From an uncultured Phenylobacterium sp. (GTDB taxonomy: Bacteria > Pseudomonadota > Alphaproteobacteria > Caulobacterales > Caulobacteraceae), in the NCBI GenBank assembly GCA_945952355.1, contig CAMFIW010000122.1, forward strand, positions 1 through 7,480: DNA of 7,480 nucleotides, given 5' to 3'. The notes under the pieces were generated by a model that saw nothing but the letters and a program-made list of their open reading frames with translations, was not told where the DNA came from and did no database searches. Shown here piece by piece: positions 1-7,480 of the stretch. The translations under genes were made by a program, and so were the position numbers. Position 1 is the stretch's first letter, and the number at the start of each line of letters is the position of its first letter.

Positions 1-1359
1 AAGCAGAGCGGCGGCGGGGCGACGATCTGGGATTCGATGGCCTACGACCCGACCCTCGACATCCTCTATCTGGGCGTCGGCAACGGCAGCCCGTGGAACC
101 AGCAGAAGCGCTCGGGCGGCAAGGGCGACAACCTCTTCGTCTCGTCCATCCTGGCCCTGAAGCCGGACACCGGCGAATATGTCTGGCACTACCAGACGAC
201 CCCTGGCGAGAGCTGGGACTATACGGCGACCCAGCACCTGATCCTGGCCGACCTGACGATCGCCGGCCAGCCGCGCAAGGTGATCATGCAGGCGCCGAAG
301 AACGGCTTCTTCTATGTGCTGGACCGCGCCAACGGCCAGCTGATCTCGGCCAAGAACTTCGTGCCGATCACCTGGGCCAGCGGGGTCGATCCCAAGACCG
401 GCCGCCCGGTCGAGAACCCCGGCGCCCGCTATATCGACAAGCCCTCGCTGCAGCTGCCGGGCCCGCTGGGCGCGCACAACTGGCATCCGATGTCCTTCGA
501 CCCGAAGACCGGGCTGGTCTACATCCCCGCCCAGGCCTCGCCCTTCGCCTACACCAACATCAAGGACTTCAAGTACAAGCCCGGCGGCTGGAACGTCGGC
601 ACCGACCTGCTGGCCAACGCCCTGCCCGAGGACAAGGCGCAGCTCGCGGGCCTGAAGGCCATGTTCAAGGGCCAGCTCATCGCCTGGGACCCGGCGACCC
701 AGACCGCCCGCTGGACGGTGGAGCACCCCTACTTCTGGAACGCCGGGGTGGTCTCTACCGCCGGCGGCCTGGTCTTCCAGGGCGCGGGCGAGGGCAAGTT
801 CGTCGCCTATGACGCCGCCACCGGCAAGTCGTTGTGGAGCTACGAGACCACCAACGGCGTGGTGGCCGCGCCCGCGACCTATGAGATCGACGGCGAGCAA
901 TATGTCGCGGTCATGGTCGGCTACGGCGGCGGCGGCCCGATCTCGGCCTCGGTCCTGCTCGGCAACCAGCCGCGGCTGCCCGGGCGTCTGATGGTGTTCA
1001 AGCTCGGCGGCACGGCGACGGCCAAGCCCTACGACATCCCCAAGGTTCCTCCCCTCGACCTGACGAAGGTGACCACCACGGGCGACGCGAAGAAGGGCTT
1101 CGCGGTGTTCCACGAGAACTGCCAAGTCTGCCACGGCCCGAACGCCTCGGGCACCTACCTGCCCGACCTCAAGCGCTCGCAGATGCTGCTGACCGCCGAC
1201 AACTTCCACTCGGTGGTGATCGACGGGGTCCGCCAGCACAGCGGCATGGCCAGCTTCTCTCGGTTCATCTCGGCCGGGGATGCGGAGGACATCCGCGCTT
1301 ACATCATCAGCGAGGCGAAGAAGGGCCAGGCCGCCGGCGCGGCCACCGGCGGGAAGTAG
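1..1359 (+). CDS. PQQ-dependent quinohaemoprotein alcohol dehydrogenase, C-terminal part (5' truncated)
   Basis: This is a type II (soluble, periplasmic) alcohol dehydrogenase that oxidises alcohols with PQQ and passes electrons to its own c-type haem. The reading frame is open from base 1, so the start, signal peptide and first propeller blades lie outside; about 452 codons remain of a family that is usually near 700 residues. The propeller shows the GGG-x-x-WDS segment at the left edge, GVGNGSPWN (bases 73-99; its Asn is the expected Ca ligand) and ESWDYTATQ with the probable catalytic Asp at 217-219. The residue two after that Asp is Thr, not the extra Asp of lanthanide enzymes, so a Ca-type site is expected. 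A cytochrome c domain follows, with haem motif CQVCH at 1120-1134 and the likely axial Met at 1246-1248 in the GMASF context. It ends in TAG and converges on rocD. The family call is firm; the substrate cannot be read from the sequence. Confidence 0.93.
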   Translation, partial: KQSGGGATIWDSMAYDPTLDILYLGVGNGSPWNQQKRSGGKGDNLFVSSILALKPDTGEYVWHYQTTPGESWDYTATQHLILADLTIAGQPRKVIMQAPKNGFFYVLDRANGQLISAKNFVPITWASGVDPKTGRPVENPGARYIDKPSLQLPGPLGAHNWHPMSFDPKTGLVYIPAQASPFAYTNIKDFKYKPGGWNVGTDLLANALPEDKAQLAGLKAMFKGQLIAWDPATQTARWTVEHPYFWNAGVVSTAGGLVFQGAGEGKFVAYDAATGKSLWSYETTNGVVAAPATYEIDGEQYVAVMVGYGGGGPISASVLLGNQPRLPGRLMVFKLGGTATAKPYDIPKVPPLDLTKVTTTGDAKKGFAVFHENCQVCHGPNASGTYLPDLKRSQMLLTADNFHSVVIDGVRQHSGMASFSRFISAGDAEDIRAYIISEAKKGQAAGAATGGK

Positions 1360-1368
1360 TCCTCAGGT

Positions 1369-1404
1369 TCATCCCGGCCGCGGTCGCCGCCGAAGCCGGG
1401 ATGA
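1369..1404. repeat. Intergenic REP-like inverted repeat, possible bidirectional terminator
   Basis: TCATCCCGGC (1369-1378) and GCCGGGATGA (1395-1404) are a perfect 10-bp inverted repeat. The loop contains a second small stem, GCGG (1380-1383) with CCGC (1387-1390), closed by TCG. It fills the 57-bp gap between the convergent stop codons of the alcohol dehydrogenase and rocD. Neither side has a T run, so it is not a textbook intrinsic terminator. It may act as a Rho-linked 3' end or mRNA stabiliser for both genes. From memory, similar TCATCCCGGC...GCCGGGATGA palindromes are dispersed in many alphaproteobacterial genomes. Confidence 0.6.
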
Positions 1405-1416
1405 CGCCTTGGAGCA

Positions 1417-2646
<1,230 letters not shown>

Positions 2647-2652
2647 GCTGGG

Positions 2653-2658
2653 CTCCTT
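2653..2658 (-). promoter_or_regulatory. rocD Shine-Dalgarno overlapping the upstream stop codon
   Basis: On the minus strand AAGGAG lies six bases before the rocD ATG (2644-2646). The TAA stop of the upstream hydrolase gene (2657-2659) shares its two A residues. This arrangement fixes the rocD start and points to translational coupling, in which ribosomes ending the first gene expose or reuse the second site. Confidence 0.8.
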
Positions 2659-3514
2659 AGGCCTGGGCGAGGGCGGGCTGGGAAACGAGGTCGAGGCGCA
2701 GGGTCATGCAGAAGGCCGCCCCGCCGGAGAGGATGAAGGGGTCGAGATCGACCTCGACGACACGGTAGCCGCGGGCCTCCAGGCGCTGGCGCAGGGCGGC
2801 CGGCGCGCGGGCCATGATCACGCTGCGGCCGAGGCAGACGGCGTTGACGCAGAAGGCCGCGGCGTCTTCCTCGGTCGCCACGATCCGCTGGGGGGGCGCG
2901 ACATGGGCCTCGATGCGGGCCAGGGCCTCGGCCGAGAAGGCCGGCGGATAATAGAGCACCTCGCCGCCGCTCAGCGGCCGGAAGCAGGTGTCCAGGTGAT
3001 AGAACTGCGGGGTTGCCAGTTCGAGGGCGACCACCGGCTTGCCGAAGGTCCTGGCGATGATGTCGCCCGCCTCGCGGCTGGAGCGGGGACCATAGCCGGT
3101 CCAGAACAGCTGACGGGCCTCGTCCCACAGGCCGTCGCCGGCGCCTTCATGGGTCAGGCCGGCCGGCAGCTCGACGATCTGCGAGATCACGCCCTGGGCC
3201 AGCAGGCGTTCGAAGGCGGCGCGGAACGGCGCCTCTTCGCCCTGGCGTTCGGAGCAGTGGAAGGGGGCCATCAGGGCCTTGCCGTCCAGCACGACGGCGG
3301 CGTGGGCCGGGAAGACCAGGTCGGGCAGGCCGGGCTCGGCGGGGACCATCGTCACCTCGCCGCCGGCGGCCTCCAGCGCCCGGCGCAGGGCGGCGGAGGC
3401 GGCGATCGCCTCGGCCTTGCGGTGACCGGCCCAGGCGTCGGGGCGCATCCAGGGATTGATGACGTAGCTGACGTCGAATTCCGAAGGATCGGTCATCAGG
3501 AACTGCGGGCGCAT
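2657..3514 (-). CDS. DDAH / arginine-deiminase-superfamily hydrolase (amidinotransferase fold), probably in arginine catabolism
   Basis: A 285-residue cytoplasmic protein of the guanidine-modifying superfamily (arginine deiminase, DDAH, arginine dihydrolase, citrulline hydrolase). N-terminal INPWM (19-23) is typical of the DDAH-like/arginine dihydrolase branch. PDLVF (64-68) and SERQGEE (88-94) follow. HEGAGD (122-127) carries the likely substrate-binding Glu123. HLDT (173-176) gives the catalytic His173 and guanidinium-binding Asp175. Near the C terminus GGAAFC gives the nucleophile Cys269 (bases 2708-2710). Residue 71 is His (3302-3304), where I expect Asn (VFxAN) in arginine dihydrolases. 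No second domain is present, unlike the long cyanobacterial enzymes. The start at 3514 keeps the conserved N-terminal strand; its ribosome site is weak (GAAG), and Met7 is a possible alternative. It is the first gene of an operon with rocD, so a product leading to ornithine is plausible, but deimination to citrulline or hydrolysis of methylarginines cannot be excluded. Confidence 0.85.
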   Translation of the reverse strand: MRPQFLMTDPSEFDVSYVINPWMRPDAWAGHRKAEAIAASAALRRALEAAGGEVTMVPAEPGLPDLVFPAHAAVVLDGKALMAPFHCSERQGEEAPFRAAFERLLAQGVISQIVELPAGLTHEGAGDGLWDEARQLFWTGYGPRSSREAGDIIARTFGKPVVALELATPQFYHLDTCFRPLSGGEVLYYPPAFSAEALARIEAHVAPPQRIVATEEDAAAFCVNAVCLGRSVIMARAPAALRQRLEARGYRVVEVDLDPFILSGGAAFCMTLRLDLVSQPALAQA

Positions 3515-3635
3515 GGGACTTCAGCCGGTTGTTGAAGAGGTCCCCTGAGGTTCGAACCGGGTCGCGCTAGCGAAAAGTCCCCGCTCTGATACATTTTGTC
3601 GGAAACTTTGACGTTTTGTCAGAAGGTGTTGGCGA
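3515..3635. promoter_or_regulatory. Divergent control region between the hydrolase-rocD operon and the AsnC-type regulator
   Basis: This 121-bp gap must hold the promoters for both directions. It is less GC-rich toward the regulator side. It contains the paired TTTTGTCRGAA repeats, a perfect 10-bp palindrome GGTTCGAACC (3549-3558) and an 8-bp palindrome CGCTAGCG (3565-3572). I could not pick convincing -35/-10 pairs on either strand. Confidence 0.6.
3594..3624. promoter_or_regulatory. Candidate AsnC-type operator: two direct TTTTGTCRGAA repeats at 20-bp pitch
   Basis: TTTTGTCGGAA (3594-3604) and TTTTGTCAGAA (3614-3624) differ at one base and start exactly 20 bp apart, close to two helical turns. 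They would therefore face the same side of the DNA, as suits an Lrp/AsnC dimer or octamer. The second copy overlaps the probable ribosome site GAAGG (3622-3626) of the adjacent regulator gene, so binding should affect that gene's own expression. The repeats are seen directly; the binding protein is inferred from position. Confidence 0.5.
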
Positions 3636-4058
3636 ATGGACGAACTGGACCGGAAGCTGCTGGCCCTGCTGCGAATCGACGCTCGGGCGGCGGCCTCCAA
3701 GCTGGCGGCGGACCTGAAGGTCAGCCGCGGCACCGTGCAGAACCGCATCGACCGGATGCTGGCGCGCGGCGCCATCCAGGGCTTCACTGTGCGCCTACGC
3801 CCCGACATCGAGGCCGACCGGGTGCGCGCGGTGATGTGCATCGAGATCAAGGGCGAGCGGTCGGGCGCGGTGGTGAAGGCCCTGCGCGGCCTGCCGGAGG
3901 TCGCCGCCATCCACACCACCAATGGCCGCTGGGATCTGGTGGCCGAGCTCGACACCGAGAGCCTGCCCACCTTCAGCCGCACCCTGGACGAAATCCGCCG
4001 GATCGAGGGCATCGCGGCGACCGAGACCAACCTGCTGCTGTCCAGCCACCCGACCTGA
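3636..4058 (+). CDS. Lrp/AsnC-family transcriptional regulator
   Basis: A 140-residue DNA-binding regulator. The N-terminal winged helix-turn-helix (about residues 1-50) opens with the classic MDELDRKLLALLR pattern and has SRGTVQNRIDRM as its recognition helix. The C-terminal RAM/Lrp ligand-binding domain (about 60-140) follows, with CIEIKGERSG and NGRWDLVAEL strands; this domain normally drives oligomerisation and binds amino acids. The start is secure because the frame is closed by TGA at 3609 and no other start lies between; GAAGG sits nine bases upstream. It is divergent from the hydrolase-rocD operon, which strongly suggests it controls that operon in response to arginine, ornithine or a related compound, and probably itself. 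The ligand and the sign of control (activation or repression) are unknown. It is slightly short for the family but complete. Confidence 0.92.
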   Translation: MDELDRKLLALLRIDARAAASKLAADLKVSRGTVQNRIDRMLARGAIQGFTVRLRPDIEADRVRAVMCIEIKGERSGAVVKALRGLPEVAAIHTTNGRWDLVAELDTESLPTFSRTLDEIRRIEGIAATETNLLLSSHPT

Positions 4059-4119
4059 CGAACCACTGTCACGAAAGTCGCGCATGGGGTTTGCGACCGC
4101 GGCCGGCGCTGCGGGATTC

Positions 4120-4125
4120 AAAGGA
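4120..4125 (+). promoter_or_regulatory. Shine-Dalgarno that fixes the phosphodiesterase start
   Basis: AAAGGA lies six bases before the ATG at 4132. That start places a clean signal peptide at the N terminus. The frame is open further upstream, with an in-frame ATG at 4084, but starts there would bury the signal sequence and lack a comparable ribosome site. Confidence 0.65.
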
Positions 4126-4131
4126 CCTTCG

Positions 4132-5955
4132 ATGTTCGATTTCCGCCGCGCGGCCCTCGCGCTCGCCCTCGGCCTCGCCGCCGCCGCGCCCGCCGCCGCC
4201 CAGCCGCACAATGTGATCATCTTCGTGGCCGACGGCCTGCGCTCGAAGATCGTGACGCCGGAGACCGCGCCGGCCCTGGCGGCGGTGCGCGCCGAAGGCG
4301 TCGACTTCAAGAACAGCCACTCGCTGTTCCCGACCGTGACCACGCCCAACGCCTCGGCGATCGCCACCGGCCACCGGCTGGGCGACACCGGCGACTTCGG
4401 CAACACCCTCTATGTGGGCAAGCCCTTCCCGCCGCCCTTCGTCTCCCCGCTGGCGGGCCTGGAGGACGACGACGTCCTCGGCCTGATGAACGAGCGGTTC
4501 GGCGGCGACTACCTGAACGAGATCAGCCTGCTCGAGGCGGCAAGCATCGCGGGCTATTCGACGGCCGTGGTCGGCAAGCTGGGCCCGGCGGCGGTCCAGG
4601 CGGTGACCGCCCGCGAGGGCAAGGGCACCATCGTCATCGACGACTCCACGGGCTGGTCCAAGGACTTCGGCGCCCTGCCGCTGGACCCGGACGTGGCCGC
4701 CGCCATCAAGGCCGCGGGCCTCGCCAAGGCGACCCCTGACCGGGGCCTGAACACCTGGGGCGGCGCCTACAACATGCCGGGCGTGCAGATCGCCAATGTC
4801 GACCAGCAGGCCTGGTTCACGGCCGTGGCGACCAAGGTGCTGCTGCCGCGCTTCAAGGCGGCGGGCAAACCGTTCGTCCTGGTGGTCTGGTCGCGCGACC
4901 CGGACGGCACCCAGCACAACACCGGCGACAGCCTCAATGCGCTGACCCCCGGCATCAACGGCCCGACCAGCCTGGCGGCCATCCGCAACGCCTCGGACAA
5001 TCTGGGCGCCATCCGCGCGGCGCTGAAAGACCTCGGCCTCGACGCCGACACCAATGTGGTGGTCACCGCCGACCACGGCTTCTCGACCATGAGCCGCGAG
5101 GCGTCGACCAGCGCCTCGTCCAAGTACCGCTATCCCGACGTGGTCCCGGGCTTCATCCCGCCCGGCTTCCTGGCCATCGACATGGCCCAGGCGCTGGGCC
5201 TGCCGCTCAATGACGGCGCCGGCCTGCCGGTCGATCCGAAGCAGGGCTTCTATCCCAAGCGCGGCGCCCTGCTGGGCAAGGACGCCAAGGCGCCGGAGGT
5301 GGTGATCGCCCCCAATGGCGGCGCCAGCCTGATCTATCTGCCAGGCGCGGACCCCCCCGCCATGGCGCGCAAGGTGGTGAGCTTCCTGACCACCCAGGAC
5401 TATGTCGGCGCCATTTTCGTGCGCGACAGCCTTGGCCCGATCCCGGGCGCCCTGCCGACCAGCGCGGTCGGCCTGGCCGGCTCGGCCGTGACCCCGGCGC
5501 CGGACATCGTGGTCAGCTTCAAGAGCTTCGACACCGGCTGCGGCGATCCGGAGCTCTGCGGCGTCGAGATCGCCGACACCGAGCAGCAGCACGGCCAGGG
5601 CATCCACGGGAGCTTTGGCCGCCAGGACACCCACAACTTCATGGCCGCCGTCGGACCCGACTTCAAGGCGGGCTTCGTCGACCCGGCTCCGGTGAGCAAC
5701 GCCGACTGGGCCCCGACCCTCGCGCATTTGCTGGGCCTGACCATCGCGCCGAAGGGCAGGGCCGTGGGGCGGGTGATGGGCGAGGCCCTCGTCGCCGACG
5801 GCGCGCCGCGGCCGTTCGAGGCGCGATCGATCCGCTCGCAGCCGGCCGCCAGCGGTTTCTTCACCCAGCTCGACAGCCAGCACGTCGCGGACACGCCCTA
5901 TTTCGATGCGGCGGGCATGCCTGGGCGCACGCTCGGGCTGAAGGTTTCGCCATAG
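4132..5955 (+). CDS. Secreted type I phosphodiesterase / nucleotide pyrophosphatase, alkaline phosphatase superfamily
   Basis: A 607-residue exported metallo-hydrolase, expected to cleave phosphodiester or pyrophosphate bonds in the periplasm or outside the cell. Residues 1-23 form a signal peptide (RR then an Ala/Leu core) with probable cleavage at AAA-Q. Two-zinc alkaline-phosphatase-fold motifs appear in order: VADG with Asp34; PTVTTPN (67-73), where Thr70 is the likely nucleophile by comparison with the NPP family; DPDGTQH with Asp258 and His262; TADHG with Asp314 and His315; and GIHG with His492. Bacterial NPPs of about 420 residues are shorter; the extra length lies between the metal motifs, including a C-x6-C pair near bases 5539-5562 that could form a disulphide. 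It follows the regulator gene by 73 bp on the same strand and may be read through from it, but has its own ribosome site. Substrate unknown; simple phosphomonoesterase activity is an alternative. Confidence 0.87.
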   Translation: MFDFRRAALALALGLAAAAPAAAQPHNVIIFVADGLRSKIVTPETAPALAAVRAEGVDFKNSHSLFPTVTTPNASAIATGHRLGDTGDFGNTLYVGKPFPPPFVSPLAGLEDDDVLGLMNERFGGDYLNEISLLEAASIAGYSTAVVGKLGPAAVQAVTAREGKGTIVIDDSTGWSKDFGALPLDPDVAAAIKAAGLAKATPDRGLNTWGGAYNMPGVQIANVDQQAWFTAVATKVLLPRFKAAGKPFVLVVWSRDPDGTQHNTGDSLNALTPGINGPTSLAAIRNASDNLGAIRAALKDLGLDADTNVVVTADHGFSTMSREASTSASSKYRYPDVVPGFIPPGFLAIDMAQALGLPLNDGAGLPVDPKQGFYPKRGALLGKDAKAPEVVIAPNGGASLIYLPGADPPAMARKVVSFLTTQDYVGAIFVRDSLGPIPGALPTSAVGLAGSAVTPAPDIVVSFKSFDTGCGDPELCGVEIADTEQQHGQGIHGSFGRQDTHNFMAAVGPDFKAGFVDPAPVSNADWAPTLAHLLGLTIAPKGRAVGRVMGEALVADGAPRPFEARSIRSQPAASGFFTQLDSQHVADTPYFDAAGMPGRTLGLKVSP

Positions 5956-5963
5956 CCATTTTT
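5936..5963 (+). terminator. Possible intrinsic terminator overlapping the phosphodiesterase stop codon
   Basis: GGCT (5936-5939) followed by GAA can pair with TTC (5946-5948) and AGCC (5954-5957) around a GGT loop, with a 5-base bulge on the right side. A run of five T follows after one A (5959-5963). The stem is short and bulged and includes the last codons of the gene, so the call is tentative, though T runs are rare in this GC-rich window. Confidence 0.35.
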
Positions 5964-6150
5964 GGATGAGTAACGCGAAGAAGTACCGATGTTCGAAGAA
6001 CGCAGTTTCAGAGAACAAGCTGCACCCATCTTGGGTATACTTAAATAAATCAAGGGTAATCGAACCTTAATTCACCGCCCGATACAGGACCAAATCTGCT
6101 GGCCGGAGCGTGCATGTCGCGCGCCCGCGCCGCGAAGGGACGAGGGCGAG
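5964..6150 (+). promoter_or_regulatory. AT-richer leader upstream of the chemoreceptor, probable promoter region
   Basis: Bases about 5980-6075 are clearly less GC-rich than the rest of the window. They contain TATACT (6036-6041), a near match to a -10 box, with no good -35 at 17 bp. Small dyads include GTTC-GAA-GAAC (5991-6001) and ACCCA-TCT-TGGGT (6024-6036), the latter directly over the edge of the TATACT. No open reading frame of note is seen. The exact promoter is not resolved. Confidence 0.3.
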
Positions 6151-7480
6151 ATGACGATCAAGGCGCGGCTGCTGACTTGCCTTTTCCTGCTGGCGTTCGG
6201 CATGGCGGCGATCGGCCTGACGGGTTGGATTTCGAACAGCCTCGCGGCCAAGCGCATGGCCTCGGTGCTGGCCGACCGGGTGGTTCCGATGGACCAGCTC
6301 AACACGGTGAGCGACTCCTACGCGGTGAATATCGTCGACGCCGCGCACAAGGCGGCCAGCGGTCTTGAAACGCCCGACGAGGCGCTGAGCCAGGTCACCG
6401 AAGCCCGCGCCCGCATCGAGCGCGAGTGGAACGACTACAACAGCACCCAAATGACCGACGAGGAGTTGCAGCTCATCGCCAAGGCCAAGGCCGACATGCC
6501 GCGGGCCAACGCCGCCATCGATGAACTGCAGTCCCTGCTCAAGGCGCGCGACATCTCCGGCCTCCAGGCCTTCACCTCCCAGAAGCTTTATCCGGCGATC
6601 GATCCGGTGAGCGCCAGTGTCGATTCACTGCTCGAACTGCAGCTCAAGGTCGCGCGGGAAGATGGGGTCGAGGCGGCCAAGGAGGCCAAGATCGCCATGG
6701 CGGTCCTGGCGGTCGTCACCCTGGCGGCGAGTGGCCTCTTCATCTTCGTGGCCAGCACCATCGTGCGGCAGGTCAGCCGACCCCTGGTCGATATGTCAGG
6801 CGTGATGCGCGCCCTGGCCGATGGCGACAACAGCGTTCGCATCCCCGGCGCCGATCGCCCCGACGAAATCGGCCAGATGGCCGGTGCGGTGCAGGTCTTC
6901 AAGGACAACGCGCTGGCCAAGATCAAGGCCGACGCGGAGGCCGAGGCCGCCAAGGCCCAGGCCGAGCGCGACCGCCAGGCGGCGGCCGCCGCTGCGATCG
7001 CCGAGGAACAGACCCTGGTGGTGCGGACCTTCGGCGCAGCGCTGTCGCGCCTGGCCAGCGGCGACCTGACCCACCAGGTGCCGGCCGACATCCCGCCTGC
7101 CTACGCCGAACTGCGCACCAACTTCAATGCGGCGCTCGCCAAGCTGCAGGAGACCATGCGGGTCATCCTCGGCAACGCCGGTTCGATCCGCTCGGGCAGC
7201 CAGCAGATCACCGTGGCTTCGGACGACCTCGCCAAGCGCACCGAACAGCAGGCGGCCGGCCTCGAGGAGACCGCCGCGGCGCTGGACCAGATCACCGTCA
7301 CCGTCCGGAAGACCGCCGATGGCGCCCGCGAGGCGCGCGAAGTTGTGGCTTCCGCCCAGTCCGGCGCCGTGGCCTCGGGCGAGGTGGTGCGCCGAGCCGT
7401 CGAGGCGATGGCGGCCATCGAGAGCTCGGCCCAGCAGATCAGCCAGATCATCGGGGTGATCGACGAGATCGCCTTCCAGA
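6151..7480 (+). CDS. Methyl-accepting chemotaxis protein, N-terminal part (3' truncated)
   Basis: A transmembrane chemoreceptor whose frame stays open to the window end (443 codons seen). TM1 spans about residues 7-27. A periplasmic, largely helical sensor region of about 150 residues follows, of four-helix-bundle type with no cache-like motif seen. TM2 spans about 181-202. A HAMP domain (about 203-255) has Pro211 and DEIG at 238-241. An Ala/Glu/Lys-rich coiled linker (257-290) leads to a second HAMP-like unit (about 294-335) with LASGDLTHQV. The cytoplasmic signalling helix then begins, with a methylation-type EQQAAGLEETAAALDQI stretch (365-381). The window stops in IDEIAFQ, the start of the conserved hairpin tip that binds CheA and CheW. 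The ATG at 6151 is the first start after TAA at 6046; AGGG lies just upstream. No che genes are in view, so it looks like an orphan receptor; the ligand is unknown. Confidence 0.92.
   Translation, partial: MTIKARLLTCLFLLAFGMAAIGLTGWISNSLAAKRMASVLADRVVPMDQLNTVSDSYAVNIVDAAHKAASGLETPDEALSQVTEARARIEREWNDYNSTQMTDEELQLIAKAKADMPRANAAIDELQSLLKARDISGLQAFTSQKLYPAIDPVSASVDSLLELQLKVAREDGVEAAKEAKIAMAVLAVVTLAASGLFIFVASTIVRQVSRPLVDMSGVMRALADGDNSVRIPGADRPDEIGQMAGAVQVFKDNALAKIKADAEAEAAKAQAERDRQAAAAAAIAEEQTLVVRTFGAALSRLASGDLTHQVPADIPPAYAELRTNFNAALAKLQETMRVILGNAGSIRSGSQQITVASDDLAKRTEQQAAGLEETAAALDQITVTVRKTADGAREAREVVASAQSGAVASGEVVRRAVEAMAAIESSAQQISQIIGVIDEIAFQ

Noticed and set aside
3542..3561. tRNA-like T-arm (GGTTCGAAC context)
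   Set aside because: The bases flanking the seven-base loop do not form a five-base-pair T stem, and no acceptor or anticodon arm could be found nearby.
3922..4131. Upstream extension of the phosphodiesterase reading frame
   Set aside because: It overlaps the regulator gene in another frame, has no good ribosome site, and would place about 70 residues before a clear signal peptide.
5991..6016. LexA/SOS box from GTTC/GAAC repeats
   Set aside because: Spacings are three and eleven bases; the alphaproteobacterial GTTC-N7-GTTC pattern is not met.
4069..6018. Minus-strand open frame of about 649 codons opposite the phosphodiesterase
   Set aside because: Sequence is low-complexity Arg/Gly/His/Asp-rich with no motifs, while the plus strand carries a signal peptide and all metal-binding motifs.
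6041..6070. CtrA-type TTAA-N7-TTAA box
   Set aside because: The two TTAA sequences are 22 bases apart, not seven.
6099..6114. Sigma-54-like promoter (TGGC ... TGC) before the chemoreceptor
   Set aside because: The spacing between the GG and GC elements is nine bases rather than the required ten, and the TTGC element is incomplete.

Overview
The window looks like chromosomal DNA from a GC-rich alphaproteobacterium, most likely of the Caulobacter/Phenylobacterium group. The evidence is very high GC with G/C-ending codons, a soluble-type PQQ quinohaemoprotein dehydrogenase, a DDAH-like gene next to rocD, and a Caulobacter-style chemoreceptor. The genus is an inference; no rRNA or marker gene is present. 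No mobile element, CRISPR array, tRNA or rRNA was seen. Coding density is high, and the longest gap is about 195 bases.

Layout. (1) Bases 1-1359, plus strand: the C-terminal two thirds of a periplasmic PQQ-dependent alcohol dehydrogenase with a fused cytochrome c domain, cut at the window's left edge. (2) Bases 1360-1416: a convergent gap holding a perfect 10-bp inverted repeat of the REP type. (3) Bases 1417-3514, minus strand: a two-gene operon. The first gene is a DDAH/arginine-deiminase-superfamily hydrolase and the second is rocD (ornithine aminotransferase). The rocD ribosome binding site overlaps the upstream stop codon. (4) Bases 3515-3635: a divergent control region with two copies of TTTTGTCRGAA exactly 20 bp apart. 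(5) Bases 3636-4058, plus strand: an Lrp/AsnC-family regulator. (6) Bases 4132-5955, plus strand: a secreted alkaline-phosphatase-superfamily phosphodiesterase/nucleotide pyrophosphatase. (7) Bases 5956-6150: an AT-richer intergenic stretch beginning just after a possible terminator. (8) Bases 6151-7480, plus strand: a methyl-accepting chemotaxis protein cut by the right edge.

How the genes fit together. The coherent unit is the divergent regulator / hydrolase / RocD cluster. The hydrolase probably releases ornithine or citrulline from arginine or a related compound. RocD then turns ornithine into glutamate semialdehyde, and the AsnC-type protein probably senses an amino acid and controls both itself and the operon. 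The most interesting point is that the hydrolase keeps the full Cys/His/Asp/Glu catalytic set but has His71 where I expect Asn in related arginine dihydrolases. Its exact reaction therefore cannot be assigned from sequence alone. The alcohol dehydrogenase, phosphodiesterase and chemoreceptor appear to be independent neighbours.
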